A DNA stretch of 64,000 nt from Shewanella avicenniae (GTDB lineage Bacteria > Pseudomonadota > Gammaproteobacteria > Enterobacterales > Shewanellaceae): contig NZ_CP071503.1 of the NCBI RefSeq assembly GCF_017354945.1, positions 1,984,001 to 2,048,000 of the forward strand, in the 5' to 3' direction. The notes under the pieces were generated by a model. That model searched no databases. It worked only from the letters and a program-made list of their open reading frames with translations, and was not told where the DNA came from. The first letter of the stretch is position 1, and each line of letters starts with the position of its first letter. Shown here piece after piece: positions 33,796 through 41,884 of the stretch. A program made the translations under genes and the position numbers.

Positions 33796-34992
33796 TTATC
33801 TGAAAAGTTGCAGCTTTAATTTTGCCAAGCGCTCGACTGCTATCTGCAAATTGTCTAAGGAGTTTGAGGTAGAAAATCGCACAAATCTGTCAGTATCGGC
33901 ATTGCCAAAATCGCGCCCAGGGGTAATCGCCACATGACAGCGTTGCATAATTTCAAACGCAAACTCCCAACTTGATGGCAGTTTGAGAGCTTCGCTCCAT
34001 GCTTGGCAATCTACCCAAGCGTAAAAAGCGCCATCTGGCATCACCGGAACGTTTAAACCTAGTTCGTTTAACGCTGGGATCACCCAGTCGCGACGCCGCC
34101 GATATTCTGCGCGCCGCTGCTCATATTCCTCGAGGCTCTCTTGCTCAAAACAGGCAATACCCGCATATTGAGAAATGGCACTTGGGCAGATAAAAAAGTT
34201 TTGCGCCAACTTCTCAATGGTTCTGACCAGGCGTTCAGGCACGACCATCCACCCCAGTCGCCAGCCAGTCATTGAAAAATACTTCGAAAAGCTATTGATA
34301 CTGATAATGTCGTCGTCCAATGCCAGTGCCGATTGACCGAACTCTGCGTTATAGCTCAATCCAAGATAGAGCTCATCGACGATGGTGAATCCCTTTTTTG
34401 ACTTAACAAATTGATGAATAGCCGCCAACTCTTGGGGCACAATTGATGTGCCGGTGGGATTTGATGGCGAAGCGATTAACACCCCTTTGGTATTGTCTTG
34501 CCAATGTGCTGCGACTTTTTGTTGCGATAACTGAAAGCGTTCTGCCGCAGTTGTCGGAATTAACGAGGCAATCCCTCCAACACTGGTCACAAAGTGTCGA
34601 TTACAGGGATAACAAGGATCGGGCATCATCACTTCATCGCCCTCTTCTATTAACGCTGAACAGATGAGCTGCAATGCTGCCGATGCACCCGCAGTGATTA
34701 CGATGCGTTCCTTCGGTACCTTGAGTTTAAATCTCGTGGTATACCAGTCACTGATACGCTCTCGCAGTTGTTCTAACCCAAGCGCTGCGGTGTATTGCGT
34801 TTTGCCTTGGCGAATAGCCGCAATAGCCGCCTGTTGAACTCGCTCTGGTGCCGTGAAATCAGGCTCGCCTAAGGTTAAATGGATCATGGCAGGGTCTGAC
34901 GCTAACAACGAATGTTCAATTTCTGCTGCGCGCTTGGCAACTTCCATCACATAAAAAGGTTCAATTTGGTGCGTTCGCTGGGCAGGTTTCAT
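33796..34992 (-). CDS. PLP-dependent class I/II aminotransferase
   Basis: Fold-type I aminotransferase, 398 residues. Visible motifs are LTLGEPDFTAPERV (N-terminal substrate region), SPSNPTGT, DELYLGLSY, and the PLP lysine in INSFSKYFSMTGWRLGW (~236-252), with RFVRFSTSNS carrying the carboxylate-binding arginine near the end. The DPAMIHLTLGEPDFT opening resembles the aspartate or alanine aminotransferase Ialpha/Igamma groups; substrate is undetermined. ATG 34992 has AGAGGA six nt upstream; an upstream in-frame ATG is unsupported. Confidence 0.88.
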   Translation of the reverse strand: MKPAQRTHQIEPFYVMEVAKRAAEIEHSLLASDPAMIHLTLGEPDFTAPERVQQAAIAAIRQGKTQYTAALGLEQLRERISDWYTTRFKLKVPKERIVITAGASAALQLICSALIEEGDEVMMPDPCYPCNRHFVTSVGGIASLIPTTAAERFQLSQQKVAAHWQDNTKGVLIASPSNPTGTSIVPQELAAIHQFVKSKKGFTIVDELYLGLSYNAEFGQSALALDDDIISINSFSKYFSMTGWRLGWMVVPERLVRTIEKLAQNFFICPSAISQYAGIACFEQESLEEYEQRRAEYRRRRDWVIPALNELGLNVPVMPDGAFYAWVDCQAWSEALKLPSSWEFAFEIMQRCHVAITPGRDFGNADTDRFVRFSTSNSLDNLQIAVERLAKLKLQLFR

Positions 34993-35278
34993 CGGCAGTC
35001 CTCTTACTTTTATTGGTATCATGTTAACCCCTCACGTGACTCAGGTTAAGTCACGGTGTTCAAACAACACGCCCAAGCGATTGAAACGATAGAAAAGGCA
35101 TGGTTCGGTTAGTGTTTCTTCAGTTATCGAGTCCATAAATCTGCATGGAAGGCGAATGGCTAACCAACCGAAGTGACACTACGTGTGCTCGAAAGCTAAT
35201 TAAGCTATTTGGTGACTGGAAATGGTGATGTGTCAGAAGTAATATTCAACCTGTGTCATATAAAGGACGATGTTGCTA
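34993..35278. other. 286-nt region between the aminotransferase and the CcoS-like gene
   Basis: Divergent promoter space. No gene, tRNA or strong hairpin is visible. In relatives, the CcoS gene usually follows ccoI, and no ccoI remnant can be seen here. Confidence 0.45.
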
Positions 35279-35449
35279 ATGAGCATGATGTACGTGCTAT
35301 TACCGCTGATAATGCTAGTGATATTGCTGGCACTTGGCGCGCTATTTTGGTTATCCAAAGCCTCATTAAGCCAAAAGCATGGCGAACAACATCAAGACAC
35401 TGCCAACAAAGCCACTGATGATGACTCACCTTCCAATCCACCTGCTTAA
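35279..35449 (+). CDS. ccoS: CcoS-like cbb3 oxidase maturation protein
   Basis: A 56-residue single-helix protein with the CcoS/FixS opening: MYVLLPLIMLVILLALGALFW (residues 4-24). CcoS is a small protein needed for cofactor insertion into cbb3-type cytochrome oxidase. The usual post-helix QFDDL-type motif is not evident; instead there is a polar, Asp-rich tail (TDDDSPSNPPA). AGGA lies 11 nt upstream of ATG 35279; ATG 35270 and 35285 are alternatives. Its position right before the etrA/fnr gene fits the cco-fnr neighbourhoods of Shewanella, though ccoI is absent here. Confidence 0.55.
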   Translation: MSMMYVLLPLIMLVILLALGALFWLSKASLSQKHGEQHQDTANKATDDDSPSNPPA

Positions 35450-35579
35450 TATTATTCTCACTCAGTCCTTCTAACAGTTAACCCCAACAAATCGCTTTTT
35501 TGTACATGAGCTTTTAACCTCAAGTTTTTGCCATAAAATCAAGTGCGATGATACGTTTTGAGGCAAACGACAAGTTTTT

Positions 35580-35593
35580 TTGATCTGGCTCAA
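35580..35593 (+). promoter_or_regulatory. FNR-like site upstream of etrA
   Basis: TTGATCTGGCTCAA matches the FNR consensus TTGAT-N4-ATCAA at nine of ten positions, 66-79 bp before the etrA start. This would allow autoregulation, which is known for E. coli fnr. Confidence 0.5.
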
Positions 35594-35659
35594 GTCTTTG
35601 GTGGTAAGGTAAATGAAACAAAGTTAATATGCTCGAAGTAGTTTTAATCAGGGAAAACT

Positions 35660-36409
35660 ATGACTACCGAAACTAGCAAACTCCGCCGTCCGGTCTCAAC
35701 AGGTTGTGCAATTCACTGCCATGATTGCAGTATGGGTACGTTATGTATTCCATTTACGCTCAATAATAACGAATTAGATCAGTTAGATAATATTATTGAA
35801 CGTAAGAAGCCGATCCAAAAAGGTGAGCAAATTTTTAAATCGGGTGATGGCTTAAAATCATTGTTTGCTATCCGTTCTGGTACGATTAAAAGCTACACGA
35901 TCACCGAGCAAGGTGATGAGCAGATCACTGGTTTCCATTTGGCTGGTGATGTCATTGGTTTTGACGGTATCTACACCTCAAAACACCAAAGCTTCGCGCA
36001 AGCGCTGGAAACATCCATGGTCTGTGAAATTCCATTCAATACTCTAGATGAGTTGTCTGGCACCATGCCTAAGCTGCGTCAGCAAATTATGCGTATGATG
36101 AGCAGTGAAATTATGACCGACCAGGGCATGATTCTGCTATTGAGCAAGAAAAACGCAGAAGAACGTCTGGCAGCATTCATCAATAACCTCGCAACACGTT
36201 ACGGCGAACGCGGCTTTTCACCGAAAGAGTTCCGTTTGAGTATGACACGTGGTGATATTGGTAATTACCTAGGCTTAACGGTTGAAACAATCAGCCGGTT
36301 GTTGGGGCGTTTTCAAAAAATGAACCTCATCGAAGTTAAAGGGAAATATATCACCGTCCTCGATTTTGACGCGCTGAAAACCCTGGCTGGCACACCAATT
36401 AAAGATTGA
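35660..36409 (+). CDS. etrA: Fnr-type anaerobic regulator EtrA
   Basis: Oxygen-sensing transcription regulator of the CRP/FNR family. The N-terminal cysteines C20, C23, C29 and the internal C122 match the 4Fe-4S ligands of E. coli FNR exactly; C16 is an extra. A cyclic-nucleotide-like beta roll (~30-130) leads to the dimer helix and a C-terminal helix-turn-helix with [11 protein letters not shown], in which E, S and R are the bases-contacting residues of FNR. The 249-residue protein closely resembles Shewanella EtrA. AGGGA precedes the ATG. The downstream uspE is the E. coli-like neighbour. Confidence 0.95.
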   Translation: MTTETSKLRRPVSTGCAIHCHDCSMGTLCIPFTLNNNELDQLDNIIERKKPIQKGEQIFKSGDGLKSLFAIRSGTIKSYTITEQGDEQITGFHLAGDVIGFDGIYTSKHQSFAQALETSMVCEIPFNTLDELSGTMPKLRQQIMRMMSSEIMTDQGMILLLSKKNAEERLAAFINNLATRYGERGFSPKEFRLSMTRGDIGNYLGLTVETISRLLGRFQKMNLIEVKGKYITVLDFDALKTLAGTPIKD

Positions 36410-36512
36410 TTTTTAGTAGAATTTTTTTAGATTTATTTGATCTTTAACGAGACAAATATGTCCATATGGCACATGATATAAGTACGTCATCCAGCATACG
36501 GAGAACGTCATT

Positions 36513-37436
36513 ATGGACTATAAAAAGATTTTAGTGGTTATCGATCCTACCTCTGATGTCCAACCCGCACTTGCGCGTTCAGCAGAGTTAGCACGGCGCA
36601 GCCAAGCAGCTGTTACCGCATTTTTGTCTATATTCGATCTGTCTTATGAGATGACATCAATTTTGTCATCTCAAGAGCGTGAAGCGATGCGATTGGGTGT
36701 GGTCAATCAGCGTAAAGCATGGTTGGCAGATCTACTTCAGCCTTATCTTGACCAAGGGATACCTATCGAACATCAGGTGCTTTGGCATAATCGCCCCTAC
36801 GAAAGCATCATTAAATTTACTCAAGAAGGTGGATTTGACCTGATTGTGAAAGGCACTCATGAACACGATAAGTTGAAGGCCGTTATCTTTACGCCGACGG
36901 ATTGGCACTTACTGCGTAAATCTCCGGTACCCGTGTTACTCGTGAAAGATAAAGAGTGGCCTGTGACTGGCAATATGCTGTGCGCAGTTAATGTCGCCTG
37001 TGAAGATGAAGCACATCTCTCACTCAACGGCAAAATCATTCAACATGCCAATGCCCTCGCCCAACAATTTAATGCCAATGTCCACCTCGTGAACGGTTAT
37101 CCCGGTACACCTGTCAATTTGGCGATTGAATTACCTGACTTTGATGCACGTACCTACAACGAAGCGATTCAGTCTCAACATGTACATCGGGTGCATGAAC
37201 TCGCGAATGAATATCAAATTGACAGCAAATTCTGTCATGTACAGCAAGGCTTACCTGAAGATGTTATTCCTGAAGTTGCTGAGCAATTGAATGCCGAACT
37301 GGTGGTGTTAGGTACGGTGGGCAGAACGGGATTGTCGGCAGCGTTAATCGGCAATACTGCCGAGCATGTGATTGATTCCATCAATTGCGACTTACTGGCG
37401 ATAAAACCGGACGGATATAAGTCGCCTGTCAGCTAA
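36513..37436 (+). CDS. uspE: Universal stress protein UspE
   Basis: Tandem-USP cytoplasmic stress protein of 307 residues with two USP domains. The first (residues ~1-145) begins [11 protein letters not shown], and the second (~150-303) ends with the ATP-type motif [33 protein letters not shown]. Length and order match E. coli UspE (316). CGGAG precedes the ATG. It lies 103 nt after etrA, the same order as fnr-uspE of E. coli, and a hairpin plus ttcA follow. Confidence 0.93.
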   Translation: MDYKKILVVIDPTSDVQPALARSAELARRSQAAVTAFLSIFDLSYEMTSILSSQEREAMRLGVVNQRKAWLADLLQPYLDQGIPIEHQVLWHNRPYESIIKFTQEGGFDLIVKGTHEHDKLKAVIFTPTDWHLLRKSPVPVLLVKDKEWPVTGNMLCAVNVACEDEAHLSLNGKIIQHANALAQQFNANVHLVNGYPGTPVNLAIELPDFDARTYNEAIQSQHVHRVHELANEYQIDSKFCHVQQGLPEDVIPEVAEQLNAELVVLGTVGRTGLSAALIGNTAEHVIDSINCDLLAIKPDGYKSPVS

Positions 37437-37472
37437 CGCCCTTTACCCAAGCTATATTAGCTGGAATAATAC

Positions 37473-37513
37473 GCGCCCTGAACTTATTGGTTATTTCACA
37501 GGGCGCTATTTTT
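37473..37513 (+). promoter_or_regulatory. Terminator-like hairpin that abuts the ttcA start codon
   Basis: GCGCCCTG (37473-37480) pairs with CAGGGCGC (37499-37506) across an 18-nt loop, followed directly by TATTTTT and then ATG at 37514. The AGGG of the right arm is the only ribosome-site-like element for ttcA. It could end uspE transcription, attenuate ttcA, or hide the ribosome site. Confidence 0.6.
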
Positions 37514-38455
37514 ATGTCTGACGTTAGTGAACTGGACAGAAAACAAGTCACCAGACTTAACAAACTGCAAAAGCGGTTACGCCGCGAAATGGGCAGTGCG
37601 ATTGCTGATTACAATATGATTGAAGCTGGCGATCGGGTCATGGTGTGTCTGTCGGGTGGCAAAGACAGCTATACCATGCTGGATATTTTGGTCAATCTGC
37701 AGCAACGTGCGCCAGTAGATTTTGAAATCGTGGTGGTTAACCTCGATCAAAAACAACCGGGTTTTCCAGAAGATGTGTTGCCAGCATATCTTGATAGTCT
37801 CAATGTGCCCTATCATATTCTGGAAAAAGACACTTACTCGATTGTTAAAGACAAAATTCCAGAAGGCAAAACTACCTGCTCTTTGTGTTCGCGCTTGCGC
37901 CGCGGCACTCTGTACGGTTTCGCGCATCGTATTGGTGCGACAAAAATTGCACTCGGCCATCACCGTGACGACATCATTGAAACGTTGTTCCTCAATATGT
38001 TTTACGGCGGCAAGATGAAAGCCATGCCGCCTAAGTTACTGTCTGATGATGGTGCGAACGTGGTTATTCGTCCACTGGCGTATTGCCGCGAAAAAGATAT
38101 TAGCGAATATGCCAAACTGAAAGATTTTCCGATCATTCCGTGCAACTTGTGTGGCTCGCAAGAAAACTTGAAGCGCAAAGAAGTAAAAGAGCTGCTCAAA
38201 AGCTGGGATAAGCAGTTTCCAGGGCGTATTGAGACCATCTTTACTGCGATGCAAAATACTGCGCCTTCACAGGGTGTTGACCGCGAAGCCTTTGATTTTG
38301 TCTCGCTGAAAAAAGATCCTACTGTGACAATGAAAGGCGATGTCGCCGAGGCAGACCTACCCGCTTTTGACTTTATGGACGTGAGTAACAGCGGCCATAT
38401 TGATTTAGACACTGCCGCAAAACGCATTGATGTGGTTGAAGTATTTCAGCCCTAA
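37514..38455 (+). CDS. ttcA: tRNA 2-thiocytidine biosynthesis protein TtcA
   Basis: ATP-dependent enzyme that makes 2-thiocytidine at position 32 of several tRNAs. It carries the PP-loop SGGKDSYTM (residues ~47-55) and two CxxC motifs, [10 protein letters not shown] (~120) and CNLCGS (~212), which together hold the Fe-S cluster and sulfur. Length 313 is typical. ATG 37514 gives the family N-terminus; a TTG at 37487 would add nine residues. Its 5' leader forms the hairpin described at 37473-37513. Confidence 0.94.
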   Translation: MSDVSELDRKQVTRLNKLQKRLRREMGSAIADYNMIEAGDRVMVCLSGGKDSYTMLDILVNLQQRAPVDFEIVVVNLDQKQPGFPEDVLPAYLDSLNVPYHILEKDTYSIVKDKIPEGKTTCSLCSRLRRGTLYGFAHRIGATKIALGHHRDDIIETLFLNMFYGGKMKAMPPKLLSDDGANVVIRPLAYCREKDISEYAKLKDFPIIPCNLCGSQENLKRKEVKELLKSWDKQFPGRIETIFTAMQNTAPSQGVDREAFDFVSLKKDPTVTMKGDVAEADLPAFDFMDVSNSGHIDLDTAAKRIDVVEVFQP

Positions 38456-38486
38456 TTTTTAAATAGTTGAGTTACAACAGACACTA

Positions 38487-38511
38487 AAAAGCCGCACAAT
38501 GTGCGGCTTTT
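38487..38511. terminator. Bidirectional terminator between ttcA and bamC
   Basis: Stem AAAAGCCGCAC / GTGCGGCTTTT with a short AAT loop. It is flanked by A and T tracts and serves two converging genes. Confidence 0.88.
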
Positions 38512-38533
38512 CATTACATTCCCAATTGACCGT

Positions 38534-39649
38534 TTAGTTCGTCTTACGATCTTGGGTAACTACAGATGCAATTGCATCGTAAACAGTTTTCAGTGCTTCA
38601 GCATCAATCTTCTCATCAGAAGCGTTATGGAAACGTACTTCAGTTTTACTGGTATCTTCGGCAGCTTTTAACAACAAACGGTAGTTACCGTTTTTGATGT
38701 TCATGTTTTTGCCACCAAAGAAAGAATCCCAGAAGCTTGAGTTATCTTTAAACGCGAGATAATACACGCCTTTGGCTGAATCCATATCGACGACTTCTAA
38801 GCCAATTTCTGGCAGCGATAAAGCGATACGATCCCATGTGCGTTTAAGCGGTGCATCTGCGACAAAATAACCTTCGCCGTCTTCGTTCGCGGCAGCAACA
38901 AAGCTCATCGCAATACCTTTGCTTTCAGCAACTTTGCTTGCGCGAATAATGTTTTCACGCTCAACACTCATAAACGAGATTGTGCGGTTCAACATGCTGA
39001 TTGCATAACGTTCTTGTTCATCTTTGTTCAAGAACAGCGCTTTGTCTTTCTCTTCGCCGTTAAAGCTTTGTTGGCTTTCAATTACATTGATTTTGAGATA
39101 GCCAGTACGACCATGTGGACGTACTTCAATATCAAATTGATAACGTTGGCGAATATCAAATACTTGGTTCTCAGAGAACCAATTGCTATCAATAACTTCT
39201 GAGCTATCAATCCAATCGGTTTGAATCACGCCTTTCTGCTTATCTTCAGACGCAATTTTGTATTGATATTTGTTTAAGAAACCTTCAACCACTGACAGCA
39301 TTTCCTGTTTAAGATCGCTTGAGCCTTTAATGCTCTCAACCACAATCTTAATTTCATCGCTACCTTCTTCAACATGGGTGCCATCAGCGAGCGGCAAGAT
39401 TTGTTGCGGCGGACGAATATCTAAACGTTCGCCATAAACAGCGTTATCTACTTTGTCACCCACTTTAGGGATTTCATACTCTTTGCTGTATGGCGGAGTA
39501 TTTAACCCTGTTGGGATGACTAACGGTGATTGCTTTTCGGCTTTCACATAGTCAAAAGTGCCGTTAGGCTGTCTTCTTTCAATTGGCGTACTGCAAGCGG
39601 TAACAGACAGGACAGCAATAACGACGCTGAGATGTTTTAGTTTTAGCAT
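38534..39649 (-). CDS. bamC: Outer-membrane assembly lipoprotein BamC
   Basis: Lipoprotein subunit of the BAM complex. Lipidation at C19 (lipobox VTAC) follows a short signal peptide. The extended N-terminal segment (STPIERRQPNGTFDYVKAEKQSPLVIPTGL), which binds BamD, is recognisable, followed by two helix-grip domains (~110-205 and ~250-360). At 371 residues it is slightly longer than E. coli BamC (344). It lies 4 nt downstream of dapA in a dapA-bamC operon, as in E. coli. Confidence 0.94.
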   Translation of the reverse strand: MLKLKHLSVVIAVLSVTACSTPIERRQPNGTFDYVKAEKQSPLVIPTGLNTPPYSKEYEIPKVGDKVDNAVYGERLDIRPPQQILPLADGTHVEEGSDEIKIVVESIKGSSDLKQEMLSVVEGFLNKYQYKIASEDKQKGVIQTDWIDSSEVIDSNWFSENQVFDIRQRYQFDIEVRPHGRTGYLKINVIESQQSFNGEEKDKALFLNKDEQERYAISMLNRTISFMSVERENIIRASKVAESKGIAMSFVAAANEDGEGYFVADAPLKRTWDRIALSLPEIGLEVVDMDSAKGVYYLAFKDNSSFWDSFFGGKNMNIKNGNYRLLLKAAEDTSKTEVRFHNASDEKIDAEALKTVYDAIASVVTQDRKTN

Positions 39650-39653
39650 TAAA

Positions 39654-40538
39654 TTATTGGACCTCGATTCGGGCTTTTTTCATTGCTTCTAGCAACAGAC
39701 CATGAAACTCACCAGAAAGTTCAGTCAACGGCAAACGGATTGTGCCATGAGTAATGAGTCCCATTCTGTGAACAGCCCATTTAACAGGGATTGGATTCGA
39801 CTCACAGAACAATGTGGAATATAAATCGCGAATGTCCGCTTCAGCCGCTTGTGCTGTGGCTTTGTCGCCAGCTAAGGCTGCGGCGCACATCGCTTTAAAT
39901 TGACGCGGAACAATGTTATTTGCCACTGAAATAACACCATTACCACCCAGTAATAAAAATTCACAAGAAGTGGCATCATCACCGCTGTACAGTTTGAAAT
40001 CTGCACCACACAGTTCACGTAATTTGCTCACTCGAGATAGGTCACCTGTTGCTTCTTTAACGGCAACAATATTGCTGACAGTGCTTAATTCGGCCACAGT
40101 TTCTGGCTTCATATCTACCGCAGTACGGCCTGGCACGTTGTACAGGATCTGTGGAATGTCAGTTGCAGCAGCCACTGCTTTGTAGTGGGCAATCAAGCCT
40201 TTTTGTGTAGGTTTGTTGTAATAAGGCGTTACGCCGAGCATTCCAGCGACGTCAAGCTTATTTAACGCTTGGGTCAATTCGATAGCTTCGTTGGTTGCAT
40301 TTGCACCATTACCGCCAATCACCGGAATACGGCCTGCGGCAAAACGTAGTGTTTCACTGACAACCTTAATATGCTCGCTCATCGGTAGCGTTGCTGATTC
40401 GCCGGTCGTGCCGACAGAAACGATGGCGTCAGTGCCTTCGTTGATATGAAATTCGACCAAACGTTCAAGACTTGCGTAGTCAATTGAACCATCTGGATTC
40501 ATTGGTGTTACTAAGGCAACGATGCTTCCGTCGATCAT
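39654..40538 (-). CDS. dapA: 4-hydroxy-tetrahydrodipicolinate synthase
   Basis: Condenses pyruvate with aspartate semialdehyde in lysine and peptidoglycan precursor synthesis. The Schiff-base lysine is K161 (VAVKEATGD), the catalytic tyrosine Y133 (ILYNVPGRT), and TTGESAT (~44-50) is the other active-site motif. The 294-residue length equals the family norm. GGGGAAA precedes the ATG. It is the first gene of dapA-bamC and is divergent from gcvR, again the E. coli arrangement. Confidence 0.97.
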   Translation of the reverse strand: MIDGSIVALVTPMNPDGSIDYASLERLVEFHINEGTDAIVSVGTTGESATLPMSEHIKVVSETLRFAAGRIPVIGGNGANATNEAIELTQALNKLDVAGMLGVTPYYNKPTQKGLIAHYKAVAAATDIPQILYNVPGRTAVDMKPETVAELSTVSNIVAVKEATGDLSRVSKLRELCGADFKLYSGDDATSCEFLLLGGNGVISVANNIVPRQFKAMCAAALAGDKATAQAAEADIRDLYSTLFCESNPIPVKWAVHRMGLITHGTIRLPLTELSGEFHGLLLEAMKKARIEVQ

Positions 40539-40713
40539 GAGTTTTCCCCAAAAATAAAGGCTTCGCTATGGTACTTAGGCTGCATTTAGATGACAAGGGC
40601 TTGGGAAGCTAACATTTCGAATTAGTTGTGGTAGCATTAACGAAAGCACAAAAATTGTTGCATTACAGCATAGTTATCCCCCTTTGTTTGCTTCAAATAG
40701 ATAAGGAATTTTC

Positions 40714-41256
40714 ATGACCAACTATCTGGTCGTCACCGCGATGGGTACTGACCGTCCGGGACTGGTCGCAAAGCTTGCCAAGTTGGCTACCGATTGTGAC
40801 TGCGACATCGTCGATAGCAGAATGGCGGGGTTCGGTAATGAATTCACCATGATCATGATGATGTCTGGCTCTTGGCCAGCAATCACCCAACTCGAAACGC
40901 AATTGCCGCAACTGAGTGTTGAGTTAGAGCTGTTAACTGTCATGAAGCGCACCTCAAAACATACACCGTTAAATTATGGTTCACGGCTGGAAGTGACGCT
41001 GCAAGGGCAAGATCAACGTGGCACCTTGCGTAAAATCACCGAATTTATCGCCGATCGCTCACTCGATTTGGGCGCGGTAAGATCGTTTGCCACCGACGAA
41101 AATCAAAACACACAGCATCTCTTTTTGGCCATTAATATTCCTGAAAATGTTGATCTCGAAGAGCTTGAACAAAGTATTGCTACAGTAGCAGGAAATCTAA
41201 ACCTTACATGCAGCATCAAGCGCATGTTGGGAGTTCAGGTACCTGATATCAGCTAA
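40714..41256 (+). CDS. gcvR: Glycine cleavage system transcriptional repressor GcvR-like, two ACT domains
   Basis: Amino-acid-binding regulator; in E. coli GcvR binds GcvA and blocks activation of the glycine cleavage operon, without DNA binding of its own. The 180-residue protein has two ACT domains: residues ~1-75 (AMGTDRPGLVAKLAKLATDCDCDIVDSRMAGF) and ~90-170 (LQGQDQRGTLRKITEFIADRSLDLGAVR). AAGGA precedes the ATG. The bcp neighbour 22 nt downstream is the same as in E. coli, so the two are cotranscribed. Confidence 0.92.
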   Translation: MTNYLVVTAMGTDRPGLVAKLAKLATDCDCDIVDSRMAGFGNEFTMIMMMSGSWPAITQLETQLPQLSVELELLTVMKRTSKHTPLNYGSRLEVTLQGQDQRGTLRKITEFIADRSLDLGAVRSFATDENQNTQHLFLAINIPENVDLEELEQSIATVAGNLNLTCSIKRMLGVQVPDIS

Positions 41257-41278
41257 CCAATAAGTTTAAGGAAGTGTT

Positions 41279-41755
41279 ATGACGCCATTGACAGAGGGAC
41301 AGGCCGTCCCCGCCTTTGTGTTAAAAAATCAAAACGGCGAAGAGGTATCTTTAGCGGAAACATTAAAGAGCCATCGCGTATTAGTATATTTTTACCCTAA
41401 GGCGATGACTCCGGGTTGTACCGTTCAAGCCTGTGGTTTACGCGATACCTACGCTGAACTTGCTGCACGCGGTGTACAGGTGTTTGGTATTAGCCCTGAT
41501 CCGTACGCTAAGCTGAAAAAATTTGAAGAAAAGTACCAACTCAATTTTGAATTGCTGAGCGATGAAGACCATCAAGTCGCGGAAGGATTTGGGGTTTGGG
41601 GCGAAAAGAAATTTATGGGCAAGGTATACGACGGCATCCATCGTTTAAGTTTTCTTATCGGCCAAGATGGCATGGTAGAAAAGTTCTTCGATAAGTTTAA
41701 AACCAAAGATCATCACGAAGTCGTGTTAGCGTATCTCGATAAGGCTCAGAAGTAA
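41279..41755 (+). CDS. bcp: Thiol peroxidase Bcp (PrxQ-type peroxiredoxin)
   Basis: Thioredoxin-dependent peroxidase that reduces hydrogen peroxide and lipid peroxides. The peroxidatic cysteine is C47 in TPGCT and the resolving cysteine C52, five positions on, as in E. coli Bcp (C45, C50). The 158-residue protein also has the SPDPYAKLKKFEEKYQLNFELLSDEDH segment. AAGGAAG precedes the ATG. Confidence 0.95.
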   Translation: MTPLTEGQAVPAFVLKNQNGEEVSLAETLKSHRVLVYFYPKAMTPGCTVQACGLRDTYAELAARGVQVFGISPDPYAKLKKFEEKYQLNFELLSDEDHQVAEGFGVWGEKKFMGKVYDGIHRLSFLIGQDGMVEKFFDKFKTKDHHEVVLAYLDKAQK

Positions 41756-41784
41756 TCACGCTGTCTCTGTATTAGCAATCTCAT

Positions 41785-41826
41785 TAAAAAAGCCGTCGGC
41801 TATTACAATAGCGACGGCTTTTTTGC
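41785..41826. terminator. Terminator between bcp and the AsmA-family gene
   Basis: Long stem AAAAGCCGTCG / CGACGGCTTTT, extended by GCTATT / AATAGC, flanked by A6 and T6. The flanking genes converge. Confidence 0.88.
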
Positions 41827-41884
41827 GGTTTTTTAAATGTTTGACTCAGTGAGAGATGAAGAACATCCCTCAGCTTCTTACTGA

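Noticed and set aside
37473..37506. Riboswitch in front of ttcA
   Set aside because: The hairpin is a simple stem with no ligand-binding fold seen; described as an attenuator-like element instead.
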